Assembly: GCA_036375715.1 (NCBI GenBank) | Contig: DASVBS010000065.1 | Coordinates: 62,001-126,000, forward strand | Source: Longimicrobiaceae bacterium | GTDB taxonomy: Bacteria; Gemmatimonadota; Gemmatimonadetes; Longimicrobiales; Longimicrobiaceae | DNA: 64,000 nt | Direction: 5' to 3' | In this document: positions 1 through 8,054 of the stretch, in pieces | Numbering within the stretch: the stretch's first letter is position 1 | Layout of the letters: every line of letters starts with the position of its first letter | Notes under the pieces: generated by a model | What the model saw: only the letters and a program-made list of their open reading frames with translations | Database searches by the model: none | Told to the model about the DNA's origin: nothing | Position numbers and translations under genes: made by a program

Positions 1-482
1 GCGGCGAGTCGGTGGTCGCCGAGCGCCTCGTGTCGGGCGAGCGCGCTCTCGTAGCGATTGATCGCCTCGACCACGTCGCCCCGGATGTTCGCGAGGACGC
101 CGCGATTCTGCTCGGCCATTCCCGCGGTGCGCAGGTCGCCGACCGACTGGGCGAGCGCGCCGGCGCGCAGGTACAGATCCTCCGCTTCGTCCAGCTCTCC
201 GCGCGACTGGACGATCGAGGCGAGGCCGATCAACGCCTTGGCCACCATCGAGGGGAGCTCGTTCAGCTCGCCCACCAGCCGACTGACCTCGAAGAGATCT
301 GCGGCCACCTCGATTTCGCCGCGGGCGGCGTAGATGGACCCGACGCGTCGCAGGATGTCAGCGACATCATCGGGGCGCGCCCAGCGGCGGGCGTCGGCGA
401 GCGCCGCCTCGTAGGCGGCCAGCGCTTCGTCCCAGCGCCCGGCGCGGGTGGACTCGTGGGCCGCCTCCACCAGTTGCCTCAT
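1..482 (-). CDS. TPR-repeat protein, partial (runs off the left edge)
   Basis: The reverse strand from 482 to the window edge is open and gives about 160 residues, starting MRQLVEAAHESTRAGRWDEA. The sequence is helical, with repeated 34- to 40-residue units of tetratricopeptide type: W/Y/L-A-x-Y-E-A-A-L, then G-x-Y-A-x-R-G-E, then G-E-L-D-E-A-E-D-L-Y. Such repeats act as protein-protein scaffolds; no catalytic domain is visible in this part. The chosen ATG has a GGAG about 12 bases upstream, and an in-frame GTG lies about 36 bases further upstream. The C-terminus is outside the window, so a fused effector domain cannot be excluded. A 304-codon plus-strand reading frame across the same stretch is its antisense shadow. 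Confidence 0.75.
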   Translation of the reverse strand, partial: MRQLVEAAHESTRAGRWDEALAAYEAALADARRWARPDDVADILRRVGSIYAARGEIEVAADLFEVSRLVGELNELPSMVAKALIGLASIVQSRGELDEAEDLYLRAGALAQSVGDLRTAGMAEQNRGVLANIRGDVVEAINRYESALARHEALGDHRLA

Positions 483-916
483 CGCCGCTCTCGCTCCATC
501 ACCGGACTGCTTCACCGCAGAACCAGGGTGTCACCACATCCCCTTCCGCATACTTCGTTACGCCCCAACCGCAGAAGCCCGGGAGTCGACTCCGGCCCCC
601 GCGACCGCATCGTGCCCCTGTCTCCCCAGTATCGTCGCCCTTGGAACGTACCTTTAGGATCACTCCTGTGCGGAGTCCTTGCATTTTGTCGCCTAGGAGG
701 GGGAGCGTTCGGAAGTGCTCGCCGGTGTCTCGCGCCGAAGAGCGGAGACCCCATGACCCAAGAGAACGGCATCGACCAGCCGGCCCGCGGCCTGACGCTC
801 GGCCGGATCAGCCGACCGAAACGCGGGCGCGGTAAACCCGCGTTGATCGCGCCCGGCGGTTCTACTATCTTTTTTGAATTGCCGTACGTTGAAGAAAGCG
901 CGCCTGGTCGCGCCAC
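483..916. other. Intergenic region between the TPR gene and the tRNA
   Basis: No convincing gene is seen in these 434 bases. A short plus-strand frame from ATG 753 runs into the tRNA and ends inside it; the product has a low-complexity Arg/Gly/Pro composition and no Shine-Dalgarno sequence. A TACTAT box at 863-868 could be a -10 element for the tRNA, but its -35 partner is poor (TTGATC only 14 bases upstream). The region probably holds the promoters of both flanking genes. Confidence 0.4.
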
Positions 917-990
917 GGGCCTGTAGCTCAGTCGGTCAGAGCACGCGACTCATAATCGCTAGGTCGTGGGTTCGAGTCCCACCAGGCCCA
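917..990 (+). tRNA. tRNA with CAU anticodon, probably tRNA-Ile2 (lysidine type)
   Basis: The cloverleaf is complete at 74 nt. It has a 7-bp acceptor stem (GGGCCTG with CAGGCCC), a D-arm GCTC/GAGC, anticodon CAT at 951-953 in loop CTCATAA, a T-arm GTGGG/CCCAC and discriminator A at 990. CCA is not encoded. The anticodon arm GCGA-CTCATAA-TCGC is nearly that of E. coli tRNA-Ile2, and acceptor pairs C4-G69 and C5-G68 match known TilS recognition features, so Ile2 is favoured over elongator Met. Base pair 27-43 is a C-U mismatch. It is not initiator tRNA, because three G-C pairs below the anticodon loop are absent. Confidence 0.9.
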
Positions 991-996
991 TGTTCG

Positions 997-1030
997 CCCC
1001 CTGGCGCGCTGAGGCGCGTCAGGGGGTTTA
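997..1030 (+). terminator. Rho-independent terminator of the tRNA unit
   Basis: A hairpin begins 6 bases after the tRNA. CCCCCTG (997-1003) pairs with CAGGGGG (1020-1026), followed by a G-T wobble and CGCG/CGCG around a 6-base loop CTGAGG. TTTA follows the stem on the plus strand. The last bases overlap the stop codon of the convergent upp gene. Confidence 0.85.
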
Positions 1031-1666
1031 TCGTGTGCCGAAGAGCCGATCCCCGGCGTCGCCAAGGCCGGGGCGGATGTATCCGTTTTCATCCAGCTCG
1101 CGGTCCAGGGCAGCGGCGTACACCGGAACGTCGGGATGCTCCTCCAGCATCTTCCGCACGCCCTCCGGTGCGGCGACCAGGCACATGAACTGGACGCGGG
1201 ACGCTCCCTGCGACTTGAGAGCGGCGACGGCGGCCGCGGCGGACCCGCCGGTTGCTAGCATCGGGTCCACCACGATGAACTCGCGTGCTTCCGGGTCCCG
1301 GGGGATCTTGAAGTAGTAGTCCACCGGGAGCAGGGTGTCGTGATCGCGATAGAGCCCGATGTGGCCCACGCGGGCGGAGGGCATCAGACGCACCACCCCC
1401 TCCACCATTCCCAGCCCTGCCCTGAGTATTGGCACCACGGTCAGCTTTTTCCCCTTGAGGCGCCACTGGCGAGTCGCCTCGAGCGGGGTTTCGATCTCCA
1501 CCTCCTCGAGCGGGAGATCCTTGGTGACCTCGTAAGCCATCAACATCGCGATCTCGTCGACCATCTCCTTGAACTTCTTCTTGGAGGTACGCCGATCACG
1601 CAGCACCGTGAGCTTGTGGCGGATCAACGGATGGTCGAGGACCACCAGGTTCGGAAATTCGGTCAC
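1028..1666 (-). CDS. upp: Uracil phosphoribosyltransferase
   Basis: This cytosolic pyrimidine-salvage enzyme converts uracil and PRPP to UMP. The 212-residue product has the family landmarks: the N-terminal [17 protein letters not shown], the [13 protein letters not shown] segment, the PRPP loop [12 protein letters not shown] and the C-terminal [17 protein letters not shown] that closes over uracil. The GTG at 1666 is taken as the start because AGGGAT lies 4 bases upstream. The in-frame ATG at 1699 has no ribosome site and overlaps a TAGAAT box that looks like the promoter -10. With the ATG the protein would be 223 residues. It stands alone here, about 26 kb from the de novo pyr genes. Confidence 0.93.
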   Translation of the reverse strand: MTEFPNLVVLDHPLIRHKLTVLRDRRTSKKKFKEMVDEIAMLMAYEVTKDLPLEEVEIETPLEATRQWRLKGKKLTVVPILRAGLGMVEGVVRLMPSARVGHIGLYRDHDTLLPVDYYFKIPRDPEAREFIVVDPMLATGGSAAAAVAALKSQGASRVQFMCLVAAPEGVRKMLEEHPDVPVYAAALDRELDENGYIRPGLGDAGDRLFGTR

Positions 1667-1697
1667 GGCGATCCCTGGGGAGTGGTTGGCGTGCCGC

Positions 1698-1727
1698 ATT
1701 CTAGGGGGGGACGATCGTTTCAGGCAA
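1698..1727 (-). promoter_or_regulatory. Putative sigma-70 promoter of upp
   Basis: On the minus strand TTGCCT (1727-1722) and TAGAAT (1703-1698) are separated by 18 bases. A transcript would start near 1691, downstream of the ATG at 1699, which supports the GTG start of upp. Confidence 0.5.
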
Positions 1728-1801
1728 CGCGCACGGCGACGCGCGCCATCGGTACGAAATCTGCCCCGGCGTCGGGGGTCACCTTCCACACGAGGAGGAC
1801 C

Positions 1802-2038
1802 ATGAGAACAGCTCGCCTGAACGTGGCGGGGATGAGTTGCGGGCACTGCGTCGAGACGGTAGAGAAGGCGCTCCTCAACCAGAAGGGTGTGCGGAACGCC
1901 ACCGTCCACCTCGAGTCCGGGGCGGCTGAGGTCGAGTACGAGGAGTCCGCCGTCGCCCCCGAACAACTCGTCGAGGCGGTGCGGGAGAGCGGCTACGAAG
2001 CGGAGCTTGCCGGCCAGGATGTAGCCGGCGCCCCCTGA
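1802..2038 (+). CDS. Heavy-metal-associated (HMA) domain protein, CopZ-like
   Basis: This 78-residue single-domain protein has the GMSCGHC metal-binding loop at residues 10-16 (Cys13 and Cys16) and the ferredoxin-like beta-alpha-beta pattern of copper chaperones ([16 protein letters not shown], then [12 protein letters not shown], then [11 protein letters not shown]). Family members carry Cu(I), or sometimes other soft metals, to P-type ATPases; no such ATPase is nearby, so the partner must be elsewhere. The start has an AGGAGG ribosome site 3 bases before the ATG. It is divergent from upp, with about 135 bases between the two starts that hold the upp promoter. A sigma-type promoter for this gene could not be read with confidence. 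Confidence 0.88.
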   Translation: MRTARLNVAGMSCGHCVETVEKALLNQKGVRNATVHLESGAAEVEYEESAVAPEQLVEAVRESGYEAELAGQDVAGAP

Positions 2039-2179
2039 GCGACTCGGGTCACCTTTCGCTTCGTCCTACTTTTCCTATCTTTCCGCCGGAGCGATCACCG
2101 GCGCGGTCATCTCTCCTGTCCGCGCCGGTTTGGCTTCCCGCTCCCGTTCCTACCACGGTCACGCCGAACGTCTCGCCTG

Positions 2180-3133
2180 ATGCAGACCGCAATGCAGCTT
2201 ACAGGTCTCACGAAGAGGTACGCCGATCACCTCGCCGTAAATGACCTGAGCCTGACCGTTCCGGCCGGCACTATCTACGGCATTCTCGGTCCCAATGGCG
2301 CCGGAAAATCCACGACCATCCGGATGGCGATGGGGATCATCGCACGTGATCGGGGCCGGGCCGAGCTGCTCGGCGTCGATCCCTTCGAGGATCGGGGCAT
2401 CCTCCGCCAGGTCGGCTACCTGCCAGAGGAGCGGGGCCTCTACCGGAAGATGAGGGTGCTGGACGTGATCGTCTTCTTCGGTCGGCTGAAGGGGATGACG
2501 GCCAGCGAGGCGCGAGCGGCGGGCGATCGCTGGCTGGAGCGAATGGGCCTACAGGACTGGCGGCGCTCGCGCGTGGAGACACTCTCCAAGGGAATGCAGC
2601 AGAAGGTCCAGTTCATCTGCACCGTACTGCATTCCCCCGCCCTGCTGGTGCTGGACGAGCCCGCTTCCGGGCTCGACCCCGTGAACCAGGAGGTGCTGCG
2701 GGAGACGATGCTGGAGGCCCGGCGAAACGGACGTACCGTCATCTTCAGCACCCACAACATGGCCGAGGCCGAGCAACTCTGCGAATACGTCTGCATCATC
2801 GCGGAAGGGCGCAAGATACTGGACGGCGAGCTGCGCGAGGTTCGACGCCAGCACCAGGGTCGGCGCTGGCGGATCGAGTTCGAGTCAGTCACGGAGGAAG
2901 CCCGCGCGCTGATCGAGCGCGTCCCCTGTGATTCGATCTCTCCCACCGAGGACGGCTGGGAGCTGGAGCTTCGCCGCAACGAGGACGCTCGCGAGCTGCT
3001 GGCCGCGGTGAGCGGGCTGAAAACCCCGCTGGTGCGCTTCGAGCACGTGCAGCCATCACTGCACGAGATCTTCGTAGCCAAGGTCGGTCGCAAGGGGGTG
3101 TCGCCCCGACATGCGGAGGTGGCGCATGCGTGA
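2180..3133 (+). CDS. ABC transporter ATP-binding protein, NatA-like
   Basis: This is the nucleotide-binding subunit of an ABC-2 type exporter. In its 317 residues, Walker A GPNGAGKST is at 37-45, a YLPEERGLY Q-loop region is near 80-88, the signature LSKGMQQ is at 135-141, Walker B LLVLDEP is at 155-161 and the switch histidine is in IFSTHNM. The last 90 or so residues resemble the DUF4162 accessory domain typical of NatA and YhaQ families. The gene overlaps the permease by 8 bases, so the two are translated together. Substrate is unknown; NatAB relatives export sodium or drugs. The ATG at 2180 lacks a good ribosome site, and a second ATG lies 12 bases downstream. Confidence 0.9.
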   Translation: MQTAMQLTGLTKRYADHLAVNDLSLTVPAGTIYGILGPNGAGKSTTIRMAMGIIARDRGRAELLGVDPFEDRGILRQVGYLPEERGLYRKMRVLDVIVFFGRLKGMTASEARAAGDRWLERMGLQDWRRSRVETLSKGMQQKVQFICTVLHSPALLVLDEPASGLDPVNQEVLRETMLEARRNGRTVIFSTHNMAEAEQLCEYVCIIAEGRKILDGELREVRRQHQGRRWRIEFESVTEEARALIERVPCDSISPTEDGWELELRRNEDARELLAAVSGLKTPLVRFEHVQPSLHEIFVAKVGRKGVSPRHAEVAHA

Positions 3134-4406
3134 GCTCGCCATCGTCCTGCGTCGCGAATTCCTCGAGCGGGTCCGCTCCAGGAGCTTCCTGCTCAGCACG
3201 ATCCTCACGCCCGTCTTCTTCCTGCTCGTGCTGCTCCTGCCCGTCCTGTCGACGCGCTGGGCGGGCGGCGAGGACCGCTTCCTCGGCATTGTGGACGAAT
3301 CGAGCACCGGCTTAGGCGCGGAGCTCGCCGCCGTTCTCTCCGAATCGGCCGACGAAAACGATGATCGCGTGTACGCCAGCGTGATCACCTCACCCGCGCC
3401 GGCGACTCTGGACTCGTTGGTCCAGGCAGTGGTGACCGAGCGGCTCGACGGCTTCATCATCATCCCGGAAGACGTCGTAGAGGGCGGCGCGCTGCAGTAT
3501 CGCGCGCGGACGGTGACCGACGTGGGTTTCCAGAGGCGGGTGAGGGACGCAGCCACCGCCGCGGTTCAGGCGCGGCGGCTCGAGACAGCGGGCATCGACG
3601 CCGCGATCCTCGCCGAGGTGATGGCGCCGGTGCAGCTGAACGCGGCGCGCCTGACCAGCCAGGGGGAGACCGGCGAGGGCGCCGAAGCCGGCATGCTCTT
3701 CTCGATCATGGTGGGATTCGCGCTGTACATGCTGATCCTGCTGTACGGGGTGCAGGTACTGCAGAGCGTTCAGGAGGAGAAGACGAACCGGATCGCCGAG
3801 ATCCTGGTGTCGTCCATCAAGGCCTCCCATCTGATGCTGGGCAAGGTCCTGGGCGTCGGGCTGGCGGCGCTGCTGCAGATCGCGATCTGGATCGGGCTCG
3901 CGGTGGCGCTGGTGGGGCCGGTGCAGCCGATCCTGAGCGCCAGCGGAGCGGAGCCCGGAATGGTGTCCGGGTTGTTCTCGCGCGTCGAGCTTTCGCTGGT
4001 GGCAATGGTGATCGGCTACCTGCTGCTCGGGTTCTTCCTGTATGCGAGCCTTTTCGCCGCGGCCGGTGCCGCCGCGGCCAGCTCCGAAGACGCCCAGCGC
4101 TTCACCTTCCCGCTGATCATGCCGCTGATCATCCCCATGATGATGACGGGCGTGATCGTCTCGGCGCCGCAGAGCACGCTGGCTTTGGTGCTCAGCTGGA
4201 TACCGCTCACCATGCCGCTGGCGATGCCCATGCGTATCGGCGCCGGGGGCACCGGGTCGCTGGAGACGGCGGCCACTCTGGTGCTGCTGCTGGCCTCGGT
4301 GCTGGTGCTGGGCTCGCTCGCCGGGAAGATCTATCGCATTGGCATCCTGAGCACCGGGAAGCGTCCTTCGTTTGCGGAACTCCTGCGCTGGCTACGTACC
4401 GCCTGA
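3126..4406 (+). CDS. ABC-2 type transporter permease, NatB-like
   Basis: The 426-residue membrane subunit partners the preceding ATPase. It has one N-terminal membrane helix (about residues 20-42, SFLLSTILTPVFFLLVLLLP), a large extracytoplasmic domain of about 160 residues, then five or more C-terminal helices, which is the ABC2_membrane_3 layout. The motif SVQEEKTNRIAEILVSS before the second helix is a family hallmark. The ATG at 3126 follows GGAGGT by 5 bases and lies inside the end of the ATPase gene; an in-frame ATG 15 bases earlier is less likely. No accessory outer-membrane component is encoded nearby. Substrate cannot be inferred from sequence. Confidence 0.9.
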   Translation: MRELAIVLRREFLERVRSRSFLLSTILTPVFFLLVLLLPVLSTRWAGGEDRFLGIVDESSTGLGAELAAVLSESADENDDRVYASVITSPAPATLDSLVQAVVTERLDGFIIIPEDVVEGGALQYRARTVTDVGFQRRVRDAATAAVQARRLETAGIDAAILAEVMAPVQLNAARLTSQGETGEGAEAGMLFSIMVGFALYMLILLYGVQVLQSVQEEKTNRIAEILVSSIKASHLMLGKVLGVGLAALLQIAIWIGLAVALVGPVQPILSASGAEPGMVSGLFSRVELSLVAMVIGYLLLGFFLYASLFAAAGAAAASSEDAQRFTFPLIMPLIIPMMMTGVIVSAPQSTLALVLSWIPLTMPLAMPMRIGAGGTGSLETAATLVLLLASVLVLGSLAGKIYRIGILSTGKRPSFAELLRWLRTA

Positions 4407-4931
4407 GTGGGCGCATCTCTTGATTTTGTATCGATATCGGTCATCGGAAAGGAGCATTGACGTAGCGCGATTTTTGCATGATACTGCACCCGATCTACGG
4501 CCACCGTATCCGTGGGTGTGCTCTCCCGTTGCCGCATAGCGGCGCGGAACCCGGCACCCGCGGCGTTCCCTCCCGGCCTCCGCACATGCACTCGATCCAG
4601 GTACGTCGACCTCACCGCTCCGCGGCACCCGCGGCGGGTTCCGCGGTCATACCTTTCCAAACCGCTTAACCTGGAGGTGCGCCTGTCCTGATCCGCACGA
4701 CCGTTACCAGTATCCATACACGTAAACGCATGGCGATCTACCGACCGCAACATGGTTTACGTCGATTCTTCCACCCCCAACCTCGGCTTTCCCCCCGGGC
4801 TGAGGTCCGCGTGGCTCGGGCCCATCCTTCCACCTCAACCCGGCGGCCCCTGCGATTCGTCGCCGCCGCGAAAAAGGCCGAACGCCCGTCGGCGTTGCGG
4901 CTACCGCTCCCTTACTCCGGAGGGCATGCAC
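4407..4931. other. Long upstream region/leader of susC
   Basis: This 525-base region has no convincing gene. It holds a strong promoter-like pair near 4457-4485 and then about 440 bases to the susC start. A hairpin AACGCC-CGTC-GGCGTT (4881-4896) lies about 35 bases before the start codon. An upstream in-frame ATG at 4752 would add 60 low-complexity residues before the signal peptide and is rejected as a start. No known riboswitch fold was recognised. Confidence 0.45.
4457..4485 (+). promoter_or_regulatory. Putative sigma-70 promoter for susC-susD
   Basis: TTGACG (4457-4462), a 17-base spacer and GATACT (4480-4485), preceded by TG two bases earlier in an extended -10-like setting. Transcription would begin near 4492, leaving a leader of about 440 bases. 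Confidence 0.5.
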
Positions 4932-7900
4932 ATGTCACTCACTCGTCTCATCTTAGCGTTCCTGCTATTACTGCTCGCGGTACCGGTCTCTGGCGCCCAG
5001 GCGCAGGCCGGCTCCGTGAGCGGCACCGTCGTGGACGCTAGCTCTCAGCAGCCGCTGGCGGGTGCGAGCGTGGTGATCCTCGGAACGCAACGCGGGACCG
5101 TGACCGGGCCGGACGGGCGCTTCGAGCTGACCCAGGTTCCGGCCGGTACGCACCAGCTACAGGCATCGCTGATCGGTTACGGGACACAGCAGCAATCCGT
5201 GACGGTGACCGCCGGCGGCACCGCCACCGCCAACTTCACCCTGGAGCCTTCCGCGGTGATGCTGGAGGAGCTGGTGGCGGTGGGATACGGCACGCAGCGG
5301 CGTGAGGCGATCACAGGTTCGGTCGCCACCGTCAATGCCGACGAGGCGAACGTCGGCCAGGTGACCGCGCCGACGGAGCTGATCGAAGGGCGGGTTGCGG
5401 GTGTGCAGATCGTCCAGAACGACGGCGGCCCCGGGGCCGGTGTCAACGTTCGCATCCGCGGCGGCACCTCGATCAGCGCCAGCAACGAGCCGCTGTACGT
5501 GATCGACGGTGTGCCGATCAACAACACCGAGGTCGAGCCGGGAAGCCTGGGTCAGAACAACTCGCTCCCGCGCAACCCCCTCAGCATGCTCAACCCGAAT
5601 GACATCGAATCGATCACCGTACTGAAGGACGCCTCGGCAACCGCCATCTACGGCAGCCGTGGTGCAAACGGCGTCATCCTCATCACCACCAAGCGTGGCA
5701 CAGAGGGACAGACGCAGCTCGTCTACGACACCTACATCGCCTCCTCGAGCCCCTCGCGGAAGCTGGACGTGCTCACGGGTGACGAGTACCGCGAGTTCGT
5801 ACAGGAGCAGGTCGCGGCCGGCCAGCTCGATCCCGCACGGCTCGACAACCTCGGCACGGCGAATACCGACTGGGAGGACGAGCTGCTGCGCAGTGCAATC
5901 ACGCACAGCCACAATCTCTCCTTCTCCGGCGGGTCGGGCGGGACTCGTTACCGCGGTTCGCTGAACTACCTGAACCAGGAGGGCGTGGTCCGCAGCAGCG
6001 GCCTGGAGCGCCTGTCCGGACGTGTCAGTGCCGACCAGGAGGCCTTCAACGGCCGTCTGCGCCTGGGCCTGAACCTGAATGCTACGCAGGTCAAGAACGA
6101 CTACGTTCCGTACGAGAACACGGCTGGGTTCACCGGGACCGCGTTCACCAACATGCTGATCATGAACCCGACCCACCCGGTGACGGTCGTCGACCCCGAG
6201 ACCGGCGTGGAGCAGTTCTTCGAGATCGGCCCCGGCGCGGTGACCATCCGCAACCCGGTCGCCATTGCCGAGCAGATCAAGGACGACGGGACCTCGCGTC
6301 GCATCCTCGGTAACGTCACCGCCGACTTCGACCTGCTGCCGAACCTGACGCTGCAGCTCAACCTCGGCACCGACCGGAGCGACGGCGTACGCAGCGCCTA
6401 CTATCCCAAGAACAACCCGCTGGGGGCGACCACCAACGGTCAGGCGCTCATCGCCACCCGGGCGAACACCACTAACACGTTCCAGTCGTACCTCACGTAC
6501 AATCTGAGCGGAGGCCCTCACACCTTCGACCTGCTCGGCGGATACGAGTTCAACGACTACTCGACCGTCACCGCGAATACCGAGGCGCAGGACTTCATCA
6601 CCGACGCCTTTGGCTACTACAACCTGGGAGCGGGCGGTGTGCAGCAGCCCTCCGGGTCGGGGCGCACCGACAGCCGCCTGGTCTCCTTCTTCACGCGCGC
6701 CAACTACAGCTATGACGGCCGCTTCTTCCTGACCGGCGTGCTCCGGCGGGATGGCTCCTCGCGGTTCGGCGCCGGGAACAAGTGGGCGGTCTTCCCCGCG
6801 GTCTCCGGTGCGTGGTCGCTGGCCCAGGAGAGCTTCATGCAGGGGAGCCCCTTCTCGGAGCTGCGGATCAAGGCCGGCTGGGGCCTGCAGGGGAGCCAGG
6901 AGATCGACCCGTACTCGTCGCTGATCACGCTGACTCCGGGTTCACGCGCCGCCTTCGGGGAGCAGGTGGTGATCGGCGTCGCCCCCAACCGGAACCCCAA
7001 CCCGAACCTCCGCTGGGAGGAGACGGAGCAGTGGAACGTGGGGATCGACTACGGGCTGCTGGACAACCTGGTCTTCGGGTCGATCGAGTACTACCAGAAG
7101 AACACCTACGACCTGCTCCTCACCGTGCCGGTCCCGCAGCCGGCCGTGCAGTCCAATCGGCTGGAGAACGTCGGTGAGGTCGAGAACCGCGGCGTGGAGT
7201 TCGCGCTCGACGCCAACGCCATCCGGCGGGAAAACCTGTCGCTCACGCTCGGCATCGTGGGGTCGGTCGAGCGCAACGAGGTCGTCAGCTTGGGTGAGGC
7301 GGCCTTCATCACCACCGGCAACGTGAGCGGCCAGGGCCAGAGCGGCCAGGTGTCTCAGCGCATCATGCCGGGACATCCGCTGGGAACCTTCTTCGGCCCC
7401 GAGTTCGTGGGCGTCAACTCGGCTGGTCAGCAGCTGTTCAACGACTACGAGGTGACCCTCGACGAAGAAGGCAACGAGGTGAGCCGCAGGCTCGTCGGGG
7501 AGACCACCAGCCCCGGCGCCGACGACTACCGCGTGCTCGGCGACGCCAACCCGGACTTCTCGCTGAGCGGTCGCGGACAGCTCGTGGCCGGACGCTTCGA
7601 CATGAGCTTCCTCGTCCGCGGCGTCTTTGGCCAGGACATTCTCAACAACACCGCCCTGGTCTACTCGACCAAGGGCAACGCCCTGCAGGATAAGAACTTC
7701 CTGAAGTCCGCCCTGAACGATCCGACCGGCATCCGCGAGCCTGCGATCTTCTCCTCGCGGTGGATCGAGGACGGTTCCTTCATCCGCATGCAGAACATCA
7801 CCCTCGGGTATCGCGTTCCGCTCACGCGGCTGATTCCGCAAGCGAATGACACGCGGGTGTATCTCTCCGCGGATAACCTGTTCCTGATCACCGACTACAG

Positions 7901-8012
7901 CGGCTACGATCCGGAAGCGCACACCGCCGCAGGCCTGGCTTCGCGCGGCATCGATTACCTGAACTACCCGAATCCGCGCACTTTCACGCTGGGCGTCAGC
8001 CTTGGTTTCTAG
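4932..8012 (+). CDS. SusC/RagA-family TonB-dependent outer-membrane receptor
   Basis: This 1026-residue outer-membrane transporter imports a ligand captured by the SusD lipoprotein next door, using TonB energy. It has a signal peptide (residues 1 to about 25, ending GAQAQA), a carboxypeptidase-regulatory-like beta domain (VSGTVVDASSQQPLAGASV), then the plug with the SusC hallmarks LEELVAVGYGTQRR, GRVAGVQI, IRGGTSI and YGSRGANGVILITTKRG, then a long beta-barrel ending in the aromatic RTFTLGVSLGF. The second of two close ATGs (4932) is chosen because GGAGGG lies 7 bases upstream and the signal peptide starts there. susD follows after 42 bases. The ligand is not known; no glycoside hydrolase is linked. 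Confidence 0.95.
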   Translation: MSLTRLILAFLLLLLAVPVSGAQAQAGSVSGTVVDASSQQPLAGASVVILGTQRGTVTGPDGRFELTQVPAGTHQLQASLIGYGTQQQSVTVTAGGTATANFTLEPSAVMLEELVAVGYGTQRREAITGSVATVNADEANVGQVTAPTELIEGRVAGVQIVQNDGGPGAGVNVRIRGGTSISASNEPLYVIDGVPINNTEVEPGSLGQNNSLPRNPLSMLNPNDIESITVLKDASATAIYGSRGANGVILITTKRGTEGQTQLVYDTYIASSSPSRKLDVLTGDEYREFVQEQVAAGQLDPARLDNLGTANTDWEDELLRSAITHSHNLSFSGGSGGTRYRGSLNYLNQEGVVRSSGLERLSGRVSADQEAFNGRLRLGLNLNATQVKNDYVPYENTAGFTGTAFTNMLIMNPTHPVTVVDPETGVEQFFEIGPGAVTIRNPVAIAEQIKDDGTSRRILGNVTADFDLLPNLTLQLNLGTDRSDGVRSAYYPKNNPLGATTNGQALIATRANTTNTFQSYLTYNLSGGPHTFDLLGGYEFNDYSTVTANTEAQDFITDAFGYYNLGAGGVQQPSGSGRTDSRLVSFFTRANYSYDGRFFLTGVLRRDGSSRFGAGNKWAVFPAVSGAWSLAQESFMQGSPFSELRIKAGWGLQGSQEIDPYSSLITLTPGSRAAFGEQVVIGVAPNRNPNPNLRWEETEQWNVGIDYGLLDNLVFGSIEYYQKNTYDLLLTVPVPQPAVQSNRLENVGEVENRGVEFALDANAIRRENLSLTLGIVGSVERNEVVSLGEAAFITTGNVSGQGQSGQVSQRIMPGHPLGTFFGPEFVGVNSAGQQLFNDYEVTLDEEGNEVSRRLVGETTSPGADDYRVLGDANPDFSLSGRGQLVAGRFDMSFLVRGVFGQDILNNTALVYSTKGNALQDKNFLKSALNDPTGIREPAIFSSRWIEDGSFIRMQNITLGYRVPLTRLIPQANDTRVYLSADNLFLITDYSGYDPEAHTAAGLASRGIDYLNYPNPRTFTLGVSLGF

Positions 8013-8054
8013 GGACAGACCGGGACGAGATCATTCCTACAGAGGCGAACGCAG

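Noticed and set aside
12-926. 304-codon plus-strand frame at the left end
   Set aside because: It is the antisense of the TPR gene and ends in the tRNA; the amino-acid composition is unlike a real protein.
753-926. Short plus-strand protein before the tRNA
   Set aside because: Overlaps the tRNA, has no ribosome site and no recognisable domain.
4752-4931. N-terminal extension of SusC
   Set aside because: Sixty residues of low-complexity sequence before a clear signal peptide with its own Shine-Dalgarno sequence.
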